Notes under the pieces: generated by a model
The model's input: the letters and a program-made list of their open reading frames with translations, nothing else
The model's database searches: none
Told to the model about the DNA's origin: nothing
Made by a program: the position numbers and the translations under genes
NCBI RefSeq assembly: GCF_008330945.1
Contig: NZ_CP043488.1
Span: 1,178,001 to 1,242,000, forward strand
Reading direction: 5' to 3'
Length of the DNA stretch: 64,000 nucleotides
Source: Labrys sp. KNU-23
GTDB taxonomy: Bacteria > Pseudomonadota > Alphaproteobacteria > Rhizobiales > Labraceae
In this document: in pieces, positions 1-8,775 of the stretch
Numbering within the stretch: position 1 is the first letter of the stretch
Layout: every line of letters begins with the position of its first letter

Positions 1-1
1 G

Positions 2-1033
2 ACCGTCGAGTTCGCCTTCGGCGGTTGGGGCACCAATCATGTCACCGGCACGCCACTCAATCCGCGGGACCCGGATGTGCCCCGGGCACCCGGCGGCTCC
101 TCCAGCGGATCGGGCGTGGCGGTTGCCGCCGGCCTGGTCCCGGCGGCGCTCGGCACCGACACCGGCGGCTCCATCCGCAACCCGGCCGCGATGTGCGGCA
201 TCGTCGGCCTGAAGACCACCGTCGGCCGGATCGGACGCGGGGGCCTGCTGACCCTCGCCACCTCCTTCGACAGCGTCGGTCCTCTCACGCGTTCGGTCGA
301 GGATGCCGCCCTTCTCTTCGCCGCCATGGCCGGGCGGGATCCGCTCGATCCGGCGACATTCGGCGTGCCGCCGGTCGCGCTGTCGAGCGCGCCGGAGCAT
401 GACCTTGCCGGCCTCCGCCTCACCATCCCTGCCCCACGCGACCTTGCCGGGGTCGAGCCCCACGTGCTCGAGCGGTTCCGCGCAGCGCTCGCCGACCTCG
501 AGGCGCTCGGCGCAGACATCCGGGAAAAGGCGATGCCACGCGCGCCGGAAGCCTATATGGCGCTGACCGGCGAATTGATGTCGGCCGAATCCTGGCACCA
601 TCTCGGCCGCTATGCCGGGCCTGACGATAGCCCGGTGCATCCGGACGTACGGTCGCGCATCCTCAAGGGCAGGGAGATCGACGGTGCCCGCTACCAGGAC
701 CTCCTGGAGCAACGGCGTGCCGCGCAGATCGAGTTCGCCGCTTATCTGGAGGGTGCGGATGCGCTGCTGACGCCCACGGCTCCGATCCTGCCGCCGCCGC
801 TCGCCGAGATCGATGAGACGAAGACGCCGCTCGGCACCTTCACGCGCTTCGTCAACCTGATGGACATGGCCGCGCTCAGCGTCCCCACCGGCCTCGTCGG
901 GACCGGCCTGCCGACCGCCCTGCAGATCGCGGTACCACGCTTCGAGGAAGCCCTGGCCCTGCGCATCGGCCGCGCCCTGGAAATCCGCCGCGGCGGGCTG
1001 TTCGAGCCGCCGCCTGCCTATGAGACGCCCTGA
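2..1033 (+). CDS. Amidase signature family protein, 5'-truncated by window edge
   Basis: The reading frame is open from base 2, so the N-terminus, including the catalytic lysine region, lies outside the window. The visible part carries the amidase-signature core: GGSSSGSG near the start, then GTDTGGSIRNPA with the nucleophilic serine, and GLKTTVGRI shortly after. This is the Ser-cisSer-Lys amidase family, which hydrolyses amide bonds in the cytoplasm (relatives include Glu-tRNA amidotransferase subunit A, allophanate hydrolase and aryl or alkyl amidases). No GatB or GatC partner is visible, so a free-standing amidase is more likely than GatA. It converges with the liv-type ABC operon 32 bp downstream. 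The pairing suggests, without proving, that an amide or amino acid substrate could be shared. Confidence 0.88.
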   Translation, partial: TVEFAFGGWGTNHVTGTPLNPRDPDVPRAPGGSSSGSGVAVAAGLVPAALGTDTGGSIRNPAAMCGIVGLKTTVGRIGRGGLLTLATSFDSVGPLTRSVEDAALLFAAMAGRDPLDPATFGVPPVALSSAPEHDLAGLRLTIPAPRDLAGVEPHVLERFRAALADLEALGADIREKAMPRAPEAYMALTGELMSAESWHHLGRYAGPDDSPVHPDVRSRILKGREIDGARYQDLLEQRRAAQIEFAAYLEGADALLTPTAPILPPPLAEIDETKTPLGTFTRFVNLMDMAALSVPTGLVGTGLPTALQIAVPRFEEALALRIGRALEIRRGGLFEPPPAYETP

Positions 1034-1065
1034 GCCATGCCGTTCCGGCGACGTAGCGCGGGTTC

Positions 1066-1842
1066 CTATTCCCCGCTTGCATAAAGCCAGCGCGCCACCA
1101 GTGCATCGGTGTCCGTGCCGAAATCGTCGCGTTCGCCTTCCGAGAAGACGGTGCCGTTCTGCACCACATAGACGTAATCGGTGATGGCCAGTGCGGCGCG
1201 GATGTCCTGGTCGACCAGCAGCACCGCCTTCGACAGATCGCGCGCCAGGCCCTGCACGATGTCGTAGATGGTCTCGCTGGTCTGCGGGTCCACCCCCGCG
1301 GTCGGCTCGTCGATCAGGTAGACGGAGGGGTCGGCCATCAGGCTGCGGGCGATCTCGACCTGCCTCTGCTGGCCACCGGAAAGCTGGCCTGCCGGCTGGC
1401 TGCGTTTCTCCCGGATGACGGGAAAGCGCTGATAGGCGCTATCGAGACGCTCGGCCAGCACCGGCTTCTTCGGCCTCGCATGCCACAGGCCGAGCTTGAG
1501 ATTGGCCTCCACCGACAGATGGGGAAACAGGCTCGGCCGCTGCGGCAGATAGGCGACGCCGAGGCCCAGCATCCGGAACGGCGGGCTGCCGGTAATGTCA
1601 TCCGTACCCAGCAGCACGCGGCCGGCACTGGGGCGCAGGAATCCGAACAGGGATTTCAGGAGGGTCGACTTGCCGGTACCGTTCGGCCCGACCACGCAGG
1701 AGATGCGGCCGGGCCAGGCCTTCACGGACAGGCCGCGCAGAATGTCGATGTCGCCGGTATAGCCGGCGACGAGATCTTCGCAGGCCAGCAAGCCGGGCAA
1801 ATCGCTCCAGCGGGGCTCGGCGGGGGCCGTGGCCGGACTCAT
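1066..1842 (-). CDS. livF: Branched-chain amino acid/amide ABC transporter ATP-binding protein (LivF type)
   Basis: Cytoplasmic ATPase subunit of a HAAT-family importer, last gene of livKHMGF. It shows Walker A GPNGTGKST, a Q-loop region near YLPQRPSLFP, signature QLSGGQQRQ and Walker B YLIDEP followed by TAGVDP. About 258 residues, slightly longer than typical LivF. The frame is open upstream to 1920, but ATG 1842 follows a strong GGGAGGG ribosome site and sits 1 bp past the livG stop, so this start was chosen. It forms the ATPase pair with the adjacent livG product. The substrate cannot be told from the ATPase. Confidence 0.9.
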   Translation of the reverse strand: MSPATAPAEPRWSDLPGLLACEDLVAGYTGDIDILRGLSVKAWPGRISCVVGPNGTGKSTLLKSLFGFLRPSAGRVLLGTDDITGSPPFRMLGLGVAYLPQRPSLFPHLSVEANLKLGLWHARPKKPVLAERLDSAYQRFPVIREKRSQPAGQLSGGQQRQVEIARSLMADPSVYLIDEPTAGVDPQTSETIYDIVQGLARDLSKAVLLVDQDIRAALAITDYVYVVQNGTVFSEGERDDFGTDTDALVARWLYASGE

Positions 1843-1843
1843 C

Positions 1844-2587
1844 TCAAGGCCCTCCCATGCGCGTGCCGGTATAGGCGCGCACCACGTCGGGATTGCGGAG
1901 CACATTCGACACGGCACCATCGGCGATCTTGCGACCCCGCGCCATCACCAGCACACGGGTGACGACCGAGCGCACCGCATCGAGATTGTGGTCGACCAGC
2001 ACGATGGTGTGGCCATCCCGGTTCAGGCTGCGGATATGCCCGACGATCTCATCGAGCAGGCGCGGATGCACACCGGCGAAGGGTTCGTCGAGCAGGAGCA
2101 GGCGCGGCCGCAGCATCAGCGCACGGCCGAGTTCCAGCAGCTTCTGCTGGCCGCCGGAGAGAGCGCGCGCATAATGATCGGCAAGGTGATCGAGCCTGAG
2201 GAAGGCGAGCACGCCGCGAGCCCGCTCCTCGGCGGCTCGACGACGTTCCGAGGCGTCCGACAGCGCGGGAACGATCAGGTTCTCCATCACCGTCATGCGC
2301 CGGAACAGCCGCGGCACCTGGAAGGTGCGCGCGATGCCGCGGCGGGCATAGAGATGGGCCGGCTGGCCCGCCATGTCGGCGCCCTCGACCTCAATGCTGC
2401 CGCCATCGGGCTTCAACGCCCCCGTGACCATGTTGATGGTGGTGGTCTTGCCCGAACCATTGGGGCCGATCAGGCCGAGGATCTCGCCGCGCTGCAGGGT
2501 AAAGGACAGGTCCTCGACGGCATGAATGCCGCCGAAATGCTTGGCGAGACCGTTGACGGAAAAGAAGGCTGTGCTCTCACTCGGCAT
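1844..2587 (-). CDS. livG: Branched-chain amino acid/amide ABC transporter ATP-binding protein (LivG type)
   Basis: Second ATPase of the HAAT importer. Walker A GPNGSGKTT, signature ALSGGQQKLLELGRAL, and Walker B LLLLDEPFAGVHP are all present. The C-terminal segment ends in NPDVVRAYTGTRMG, the short tail that LivG and BCA_ABC_TP_C proteins carry. ATG 2587 (MPSESTAFF) was preferred over the in-frame 2632 start because it sits just inside the livM stop (11-bp overlap), typical of translational coupling, and matches family length at about 247 residues. Confidence 0.9.
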   Translation of the reverse strand: MPSESTAFFSVNGLAKHFGGIHAVEDLSFTLQRGEILGLIGPNGSGKTTTINMVTGALKPDGGSIEVEGADMAGQPAHLYARRGIARTFQVPRLFRRMTVMENLIVPALSDASERRRAAEERARGVLAFLRLDHLADHYARALSGGQQKLLELGRALMLRPRLLLLDEPFAGVHPRLLDEIVGHIRSLNRDGHTIVLVDHNLDAVRSVVTRVLVMARGRKIADGAVSNVLRNPDVVRAYTGTRMGGP

Positions 2588-3542
2588 GGCGTTTCCCGGC
2601 TGGTTGACCTGCCTGCCTGGTCCGGCGCGCACGGCTCCAGCGTTCGATCAGCGGAAAAAGGCCGTTCTGGGCAAAGCGCTGAACCAGGATCAGCACCAGG
2701 CCCATCAGGACGAAGCGCCATTCGCCATAAGCCCTGAGGAATTCCGACAGCACGAAGACCACGACGGCACCGATGACCGCGCCGGGCAGGCTCTCGATGC
2801 CGCCGATCACCGCCATGGCGATCACCAGTCCCATCTCGGGCAGGATGGCGATGTTCGGCGTCAGAATGCCGATGAAATGCCCGTAATAGATGCCGGCCAC
2901 GGCGGCGATCATGCTGGTGACGACGAAGACCAGGATCTTGTAGCGCGTCGTGTCGATGCCGCTGGCCCGCGCTGCGCCCTCATCCTCACGAATGGCGCGC
3001 AGGAACAGCCCGACACGCGTCGCCAACAAGCCGTTCATCGCCAGCATGGCCGCAACGACGAGGCCGAGGCCGAGATAGTAATAGGGCAGGTCCGACCGGC
3101 CCGCGAACAGGGTCGGCACCGGCAGGCCGAGCATGCCGCGGGTGATGCCCTCCTCGGCCACCAGCACCATGCGGAAGATCTCAGCGAGGGCGAGCGTGAA
3201 CAGTGCGAGATAGGGACCGGACAATCGCAACACCAGGGCGCCGATCAGCGCGCCGGCGATCGCGGCGAGGATGATTGCCAGCAGCATGGAAAGGGCGAGT
3301 GGCAGGCCGAGCAGGCTGGTGCCGAGCGCCGAGGCATAGCCGCCAAGGGCCGCGAAGGCGACATGGGCGAAGGAGAACTGCCCGGCGAAACCGGCAAGCA
3401 TGGCCCAGCTCGCCGCCAGCAAGGCGTAGTACCAGGCGATGGCGCCGACATGGATCCAGTAGGTTCCGGCGCCCAGTGGCGCGAGCAGCGCCCCGATCAG
3501 CAGGATGGCCTGGACGACCTGGGACAGGGAGAATCGCGCCAT
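2577..3542 (-). CDS. livM: Branched-chain amino acid/amide ABC transporter permease (LivM type)
   Basis: Inner-membrane permease of about 321 residues with many hydrophobic helices. It has the LivM hallmark GQFSFAHVAFAALGGYASA around residue 55 and the conserved cytoplasmic coupling segment with AIREDEGAARASGID, followed by GGIESLPGAVIGA. The start has a GGGAGACC ribosome site. It pairs with the upstream LivH permease to form the channel. The tail overlaps livG, so the two are probably translationally coupled. Confidence 0.9.
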   Translation of the reverse strand: MARFSLSQVVQAILLIGALLAPLGAGTYWIHVGAIAWYYALLAASWAMLAGFAGQFSFAHVAFAALGGYASALGTSLLGLPLALSMLLAIILAAIAGALIGALVLRLSGPYLALFTLALAEIFRMVLVAEEGITRGMLGLPVPTLFAGRSDLPYYYLGLGLVVAAMLAMNGLLATRVGLFLRAIREDEGAARASGIDTTRYKILVFVVTSMIAAVAGIYYGHFIGILTPNIAILPEMGLVIAMAVIGGIESLPGAVIGAVVVFVLSEFLRAYGEWRFVLMGLVLILVQRFAQNGLFPLIERWSRARRTRQAGQPAGKRHAE

Positions 3543-3553
3543 GGTCTCCCGGC

Positions 3554-4453
3554 CTATTCGAGGCGCAGATGCGAGCGGCCGAAAAGGCCGGTCGGCCGCA
3601 CGAGCAGGGTGATGACGAGCAGCAAGGCACCGAAGGCCTGGGTATAGGCCAGCGCCCGGTTGGGATCGGGCAAATAGCCGACGCCGAGGCTCTGGACGAG
3701 GCCGAGCAGGATACCGCCGACGATCGAGCCGCCGACCGAGCCCATGCCGCCGAGCACGATGATGATGAAGGCCTGCACGCCCGGCAGGTCGCCCATCGAG
3801 GGCGACAGCGCAAAGACCGGTGCGATCAGAGCACCGGCTCCGCCGGCCAGGGCCGAGCCGAGCCCGAAGGCAACCGTATACATGCGATGCGGATCGATGC
3901 CGATGACGGCCGCGGATTCACGGCTCTGGCTGACGGCGTCGAGCGCCTGGCCGAGCGTTGTGCGCTTGAGAAAGAAAGCGAGCCCCGCCAGTAGGATCAC
4001 CGCGACGACAGCCGCAATCAGACGGTCATAGGGCAGGATCAGCGGGCCGGCGATCAAGACCCCCGCCATGAAGGAGGGCGGCGATTTGGCGAACGGCCCG
4101 AAGACGACGAGGCCGAGATTGGTGAGCAGGATGGTAAGGCCGAAGGTGACGATGATGGCATATTCGTCCTTGCGCTCGACCTTGTCGGTATACATCGGTG
4201 CGATCACCAGCCGCTCGAAGGCGACGCCGAAGACGAACAGGCCGATCATCGCGCCGGCGACACCGAGCAGCGGATGCAGGCCGAGGCCGGTGATCAAATA
4301 GTAGGAGGCATAGCCGCCCAGCATATAGAGTGAACCATGGCCGAAATTGACCACCTTCAGCACGGAGAAGACCAGCGTCAGGCCCGAGGCGATGAGCGCG
4401 TAGATCAGGCCTATCACCAGCCCGTTGACGGCGAGAAGAAGAAAATAGCTCAT
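3554..4453 (-). CDS. livH: Branched-chain amino acid/amide ABC transporter permease (LivH type)
   Basis: Integral membrane permease of 299 residues. N-terminal GLVIGLIYALIASGLTLVFS and VNFGHGSLYMLGGYASYY are the LivH consensus region. The coupling segment DAVSQSRESAAVIGIDPHRM and the terminal GGMGSVGGSIVGGI glycine-rich helix are intact. Start 4453 has GGAG upstream. It lies 11 bp before livM and 69 bp after livK, all on the minus strand, so the five genes are read as one operon. Confidence 0.9.
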   Translation of the reverse strand: MSYFLLLAVNGLVIGLIYALIASGLTLVFSVLKVVNFGHGSLYMLGGYASYYLITGLGLHPLLGVAGAMIGLFVFGVAFERLVIAPMYTDKVERKDEYAIIVTFGLTILLTNLGLVVFGPFAKSPPSFMAGVLIAGPLILPYDRLIAAVVAVILLAGLAFFLKRTTLGQALDAVSQSRESAAVIGIDPHRMYTVAFGLGSALAGGAGALIAPVFALSPSMGDLPGVQAFIIIVLGGMGSVGGSIVGGILLGLVQSLGVGYLPDPNRALAYTQAFGALLLVITLLVRPTGLFGRSHLRLE

Positions 4454-4522
4454 GATCTCCTCACCATCGGCTGCGGCGGGCGAGGGCCGGCGGAAAAAGC
4501 CGGCATCCGTCGGTGCGCGCCA

Positions 4523-5737
4523 TCAAGGCAGGATCTTGTCCGTGGTCGCCCAGTTCTTGGGATAGACGATGGCCGCCTCCTCCGGGCTCTGGTTCTCCGC
4601 CGTGTACTGGATGATGGTGAAGGGCACATCCATGAACTGGTGGAAGGCCCAGGCCGGGGTTTTGGTCGCCGGAAAATTGTAGGTGGCGTTGGCGCCTTCA
4701 TACTTGACCGCCTCCAGGGCCTTGACGATCGCGGCGCGGTCGGCGGACCCAGCCTTGCGGATGCCTTCGACCACCACGCCCAGCGTATCATAGGCCTCCA
4801 GGGCGACGCCGGTGGGCGCCCGCTTGTAGCGCTCGGTGAAGGCGGCCACGAACGCCTTGGCCTTGTCGTTCCATTGCGACTTCGGCTGGGCGACATTGAC
4901 GATCAGGAGGTTCTTGGCGCAGGCACCCGTGACCTCCCAGACCTCCTTCTGCAGCAGGCCGGACGAGCCGATCAGCTTGGTCTCGGCGGTCGGGGCAAGG
5001 CCGAGCTGGCAGGCCTGCTTCACCAGCTGGTACTGGGCCTGGCCGGCGATCACCATCTGGATGGCGTCGGGGCGCGGGCTCTGGCTCATCAGGCGCAGCA
5101 GGGCCGGGGTGAAATCCTGCTGGTTCAGGTCGATGGTGACCAGGGTGTTGGCGACGTTCTTGGCTTGGAGTTCGCTGGCGATGATCTTGGCGCCGCCCTG
5201 GCCGAAATCGGTATTCTCGGCAATGATTGCGACATTCTTGAACCCCTGCTCGACCGTCCAGTCAGCGGCCTTGACGTAGACCAGCGAGTTGGCGGGAGAG
5301 ACCCGGAAGACCTCCGGATATTGCTTGGCGGTGACGTCGTCGGCCCAGACATCGGTGCCGACCCAGGGCACGCCATATTTGTGCGCCTCTTCGATCTCGG
5401 CCAGGGCCACGGAAGAATGGAACTCGCCGAAGATCGCCGAAACATTGTTCTTGGTGATCAGCCGGACCGCCGCCGCGCTGCCTTCCGCGGGCTGGCCCTT
5501 GGTGTCTTCGTAGGTGACCTGGAGCTGGCGGCCGAGCACGCCGCCGGCCTTGTTGATCTCGTCGACGCCGAGCTGCACGGCCCACTGCATCTCCTGCCCG
5601 CCGGAGTAATTGCCGGGCGGGGAAAGGGGCCCCACCCAGCCGAGCGCGATGGGCTCCTCCGCCAGGGCCGGCGTCACGGCCAGCGACATGGCGAGCATGG
5701 CGAGCGCCCCGAGACGGCTGCGGGTCGAGTTGTTCAT
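4523..5737 (-). CDS. livK: ABC transporter substrate-binding protein (Peripla_BP_6, LivK type)
   Basis: Periplasmic binding protein of about 404 residues that delivers substrate to LivHMGF. ATG 5737 (MNNSTRSRLG) follows a GGGGGA ribosome site. It starts a standard Sec signal of about 26 residues ending near VTPALA-EEP, and an upstream in-frame ATG at 5779 would only add a charged leader. Type I periplasmic fold: IALGWVGPLSP is the first beta strand, then VDEINKAGGVLGRQLQV, AIFGEFHSS, and GVALEAYDTLGVV near the C-terminus. The hinge pattern fits amino acids, amides or urea-like ligands, and the exact ligand is not determinable. The proximity of an amidase gene is a weak hint toward amides. Confidence 0.87.
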   Translation of the reverse strand: MNNSTRSRLGALAMLAMSLAVTPALAEEPIALGWVGPLSPPGNYSGGQEMQWAVQLGVDEINKAGGVLGRQLQVTYEDTKGQPAEGSAAAVRLITKNNVSAIFGEFHSSVALAEIEEAHKYGVPWVGTDVWADDVTAKQYPEVFRVSPANSLVYVKAADWTVEQGFKNVAIIAENTDFGQGGAKIIASELQAKNVANTLVTIDLNQQDFTPALLRLMSQSPRPDAIQMVIAGQAQYQLVKQACQLGLAPTAETKLIGSSGLLQKEVWEVTGACAKNLLIVNVAQPKSQWNDKAKAFVAAFTERYKRAPTGVALEAYDTLGVVVEGIRKAGSADRAAIVKALEAVKYEGANATYNFPATKTPAWAFHQFMDVPFTIIQYTAENQSPEEAAIVYPKNWATTDKILP

Positions 5738-5776
5738 ACCGATGTCCCCCTTCTCGTTCTGGTGCTTTTTTTCAGA

Positions 5777-5799
5777 CAATTACACCCGTTGGTGAATTG
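5777..5799. promoter_or_regulatory. Imperfect inverted repeat in the liv operon leader
   Basis: Arms CAATT-a-CACC and GGTGAATTG pair over 9 bp, with one bulged base and a 4-nt loop (CGTT). It lies about 40 bp upstream of the livK start, just downstream (minus strand) of the terminator. It could be an operator or a leader hairpin. No regulator can be assigned from sequence. Confidence 0.4.
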
Positions 5800-5832
5800 C
5801 AAATAAAAAGTCACCCGCCGAAGCGACGGGTG
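5800..5832 (-). terminator. Rho-independent terminator after the epoxide hydrolase gene
   Basis: Read on the minus strand, CACCCGTCG-CTT-CGGCGGGTG forms a 9-bp stem (one G-T pair) with a 3-nt loop, followed at once by ACTTTTTATTT. Stem plus U-tract is a textbook intrinsic terminator. It separates the upstream minus-strand hydrolase gene from the liv operon, so liv needs its own promoter in the remaining ~60 bp. Confidence 0.75.
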
Positions 5833-6080
5833 CTGTTGAGATCAATAATATCATTACAATTTCTTCGTCACCTTGGGCTCATCGCGCGCGGCGAAAGCCG
5901 CGAACACAGGACAGTTCTCGCCGGGAATCTCGCCACTGCCTGCCGTATTTCTCGACGAAGAACCGCATGACCGACACAACCCTTGCGGATCTCTCCACGA
6001 AAGCTGCCAAAGCGGGCAAACAACAACGTCAAGGTTTCAATGGTGCCCGCCTGGATGGACGGGCGCCGGTGGTGATTGCC

Positions 6081-7400
6081 TCAGCGCAGCGACCGGAAGG
6101 CGGCGCGGACTTCCTGCACGAACAGCTCCGGCTGCTCCCAGGCTGCAAAGTGGCCGCCATTCTTCGCCTCGCTGAAATAGACGAGGTTGTGATAGCAGCG
6201 CTCTGCCCAGCTCCGGGGGGCGCGATAGATCTCACCGGGGAAGACCGTGACGGCGACCGGCAGTTCGGGAATGTCGACGGCGTTGAAATTGTTGGAATGG
6301 TCTTCCCAATAGATGCGCGCCGCAGAAGCGCCCGTCTGGGTCAGCCAATAGAGGGAGATGTCGTCGAGCATCTCGTCCTTGGTCAGCACTTTCTCCGGAT
6401 CGCCGCCGCTATAGGTCCAGGTCGCGAATTTCTCGTACATCCAGGCGGCCATGCCCGCGGGTGTATCCACCAGGGAATAGCCGATGGTCTGCGGGCGGGT
6501 GACCATCATGGTCGCATAGCCCGAACTGTCCTTGTAGAAGACATCGAGGGCGCCGAAGGCTCGCCGTTCGTCCGGCGTGAGATTGGCCGGTGCCGGGCCG
6601 CCTGCCGTCAGGATCGCGGCGATTTCCTTGGGCACCGTTCCCGGCATGTTGACGTGGATGCCGATCAGGCCGGGCACCTTCTGCAGGGCCATGCGATGGG
6701 AAATCACCGAGCCGCAGTCGCCGCCCTGCGAGACGTAGCGCTCATAGCCGAGACGCCGCATCAGCACGGACCAGGCCCGGCCGATATGGTCGGAGCCCCA
6801 GCCCCTGGCCGTCGGCTTGCCCGAGAAGCCGAAACCGGGGATCGAGGGCACCACCAAATGGAAGGCATCCTCGGCCTTGCCGCCATATCTGGTGGGGTCG
6901 ACCAGCGGATCCATCACCTTCATGAATTCGAGGATCGAGCCCGGCCAGCCATGGGTCATGATCATCGGCATGGCATTGGCGTGCGGCGAGCGGATATGGA
7001 TGAAGTGGATGTCGAGGCCGTCGATTTCGGTCACGAACATCGGCAGAGTGTTGAGCCGGGCCTCGACCTTGCGCCAGTCATAGGATTGCGCCCAATAGGC
7101 CGCCAGCGGCTTCAGCCTTGCCAGTGTCACCCCTTGCGAGAAGTCGGACACCGTCTCTTCAGGCCAGCGCGTGGTGCTCAAGCGCCGGCGCAGGTCGACG
7201 ATATCCTCCTCGGCAATGGCAATCTTGAAGGGCCTGATATCGCTCCCGGCTTCCGCCGCGTAGAGCGCGGTGGGGATCAGGCCGACGAGCGCCGCGGCGG
7301 CGGCCGATTTGAGCAAACTGCGCCGGGACGTATCGAAATCATGCGAAGGCAAATTGCTCGAGGAAGACGAATTGGTCGAAGACATCTTGTTTGAAGACAT
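6081..7400 (-). CDS. Tat-exported epoxide hydrolase family protein
   Basis: Protein of 439 residues. A Ser-rich leader is followed by twin-arginine SRRSLLKS (about residues 25-32) and a hydrophobic stretch to AEA near 51, so Tat export to the periplasm is predicted. The epoxide hydrolase N-terminal (EHN) domain begins with IRPFKIAI, and TTRWPEE lies near 77. The alpha/beta hydrolase part has the oxyanion motif HGWPGS (150-155), nucleophile Asp228 in GGDCGS and the likely catalytic His in GGHFAAWEQPE near the C-terminus. Such enzymes open epoxides to diols. GGAG precedes the first ATG. It is divergent from another Tat-exported hydrolase across a motif-rich spacer. Confidence 0.85.
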   Translation of the reverse strand: MSSNKMSSTNSSSSSNLPSHDFDTSRRSLLKSAAAAALVGLIPTALYAAEAGSDIRPFKIAIAEEDIVDLRRRLSTTRWPEETVSDFSQGVTLARLKPLAAYWAQSYDWRKVEARLNTLPMFVTEIDGLDIHFIHIRSPHANAMPMIMTHGWPGSILEFMKVMDPLVDPTRYGGKAEDAFHLVVPSIPGFGFSGKPTARGWGSDHIGRAWSVLMRRLGYERYVSQGGDCGSVISHRMALQKVPGLIGIHVNMPGTVPKEIAAILTAGGPAPANLTPDERRAFGALDVFYKDSSGYATMMVTRPQTIGYSLVDTPAGMAAWMYEKFATWTYSGGDPEKVLTKDEMLDDISLYWLTQTGASAARIYWEDHSNNFNAVDIPELPVAVTVFPGEIYRAPRSWAERCYHNLVYFSEAKNGGHFAAWEQPELFVQEVRAAFRSLR

Positions 7401-7707
7401 GGGGCAACTCCATTCATTTCACGGCAGCCCTGCTGCCGGTGCCCCGTCTTTGGCGATGCCATGTTTGCCCGTTATGTCCCCGCCGCCCCCGATCCGCATC
7501 CTGCTGTATCCGGCTGGCGTGCCGATACATTGCCATACAGGTACTGCCTAAATGGGCTGCCCAGGCCAGCAGCCGCATTGGGCCGATTGTATCACTGTGT
7601 ATCGAGGCGGAAGGGGCTTACATAGCCTTTCAAATCCAGGCGATGGCGACATAAGGCCGATACAGTGTTGCAGCTTTTTACGGCCACAACTTCAGCAATC
7701 GGGAATC
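7401..7707. other. 307-bp divergent intergenic region between two exported hydrolases
   Basis: No gene is visible. The region should hold both divergent promoters. Its distinguishing feature is the cluster of GATACA/TGTATC hexamers between 7505 and 7664, listed separately. Confidence 0.6.
7505..7664. promoter_or_regulatory. Cluster of five GATACA/TGTATC half-sites
   Basis: The hexamer occurs as TGTATC at 7505, 7588 and 7598 and as GATACA at 7524 and 7659. The first pair forms an inverted repeat with a 13-bp spacer, and 7588/7598 are 10 bp apart, one helical turn. In GC-rich DNA this density is unlikely by chance. Location between two divergent exported hydrolase genes suggests operators for a shared regulator. 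The regulator is unknown, and the nearest candidate is the LysR gene at 10.8 kb. Confidence 0.5.
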
Positions 7708-8754
7708 ATGTCGATGTCGGAACAGATCGATCAATCGCGCCGCGGCCTGCTCGGCACCCTGGCGTTCGGTGCCGTTCTCGCGCAGCTCGGCGCAATCGGT
7801 ACCGCCAGTGCGCAAGCCAATTCCTCCGCGCCCGCCTCCGGCCGTGGCACCCACACGTCCTTCGCCGCGCTCAAGCAGGTCAGGGCCGGTGCGCTCGATG
7901 TCGGCTATGCCGAGGCCGGGCCGGCCGATGGCGCCCCCATGCTGCTGCTGCATGGTTGGCCCTATGACATCCATAGCTATGTCGACGTTGCCCAGATCCT
8001 GGCGGCAGCCGGCTACCGCGTGATCGTGCCCTATCTGCGCGGCTATGGCAGCACGCGCTTCCTGTCGGCGGACACGCCTCGCAATGGCCAGCAGGCGGCA
8101 CTGGGCAGCGATATCATCGCGTTCATGGATGCGCTGAAGATCGAGAAGGCCGTCATCGGCGGCTATGACTGGGGCGCCCGCACCGCCAATATCGTCGCTG
8201 CCCTCTGGCCCGAGCGCTGCAAGGCGCTGGTCTCGGTGAGCGGTTATCTCATCGGCAGCCAGGAGTTGAACAAGGCGCCCCTGCCCCCGAAGGCGGAGCT
8301 GCAGTGGTGGTACCAATATTATTTCGCCACCGATCGGGGTGCGGCCGGCTATGCGAAATACACCCATGATTTCGCCCGGCTGATCTGGGAGCTCGCCTCG
8401 CCGCAATGGAAATTCGACGATGCGACCTTCGCCCGTTCGGCGCAGGCCTTCGACAATCCCGACCATGTCGCCGTCTCGATCCATAATTACCGCTGGCGGC
8501 TCGGCCTGGCACAGGGCGAAGCCAAATATGACGCGCTGGAAAAGAAGCTCGCCACCTTGCCGACCATCACCGTGCCGACAATCACCATGGAGGGCGATGC
8601 CAATGGCGCGCCTCATCCGGAACCGGCGGCCTATGCCAAGCGGTTCTCCGGCCGCTACGAGCATCGCCTGATCAAGGGCGGCATCGGCCACAACCTGCCG
8701 CAGGAGGCGCCGCAAGCCTTCGCCCGGGCGATGCTCGACATTGCCCGTTTCTGA
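7708..8754 (+). CDS. Tat-exported alpha/beta hydrolase (epoxide hydrolase/haloalkane dehalogenase-like)
   Basis: About 348 residues. MSMSEQIDQSRRGLLGTLAFG is a twin-arginine leader ending near GTASAQA. The alpha/beta hydrolase domain starts with VGYAEAGPADG. It has HGWPYD (82-87), nucleophile Asp154 in GGYDWGART, and a catalytic His in GGIGHNLPQEAP. Asp in the GxDxG elbow separates it from serine esterases and places it with epoxide hydrolases and haloalkane dehalogenases. The frame is open upstream to 7552, but only ATG 7708 (or 7714) gives a Tat signal at the N-terminus. It is followed 21 bp later by a c-heme protein gene. Confidence 0.83.
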   Translation: MSMSEQIDQSRRGLLGTLAFGAVLAQLGAIGTASAQANSSAPASGRGTHTSFAALKQVRAGALDVGYAEAGPADGAPMLLLHGWPYDIHSYVDVAQILAAAGYRVIVPYLRGYGSTRFLSADTPRNGQQAALGSDIIAFMDALKIEKAVIGGYDWGARTANIVAALWPERCKALVSVSGYLIGSQELNKAPLPPKAELQWWYQYYFATDRGAAGYAKYTHDFARLIWELASPQWKFDDATFARSAQAFDNPDHVAVSIHNYRWRLGLAQGEAKYDALEKKLATLPTITVPTITMEGDANGAPHPEPAAYAKRFSGRYEHRLIKGGIGHNLPQEAPQAFARAMLDIARF

Positions 8755-8775
8755 ACCAGGCGAAGGAGCTTCCTG

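Larger units (their letters stand above)
5738..6080. other. 343-bp intergenic region upstream of liv operon
   Basis: This gap lies between the livK start and the stop of the epoxide hydrolase gene, both on the minus strand. It contains a clear minus-strand intrinsic terminator and a second imperfect inverted repeat (listed separately), and is markedly more AT-rich than the flanking genes, as expected for a leader or promoter of the liv operon. I see no credible coding sequence in it. Confidence 0.6.

Noticed and set aside
4337..5806. 489-codon plus-strand frame over livK
   Set aside because: The minus-strand product is an unmistakable binding protein with signal peptide; the plus frame has shadow composition.
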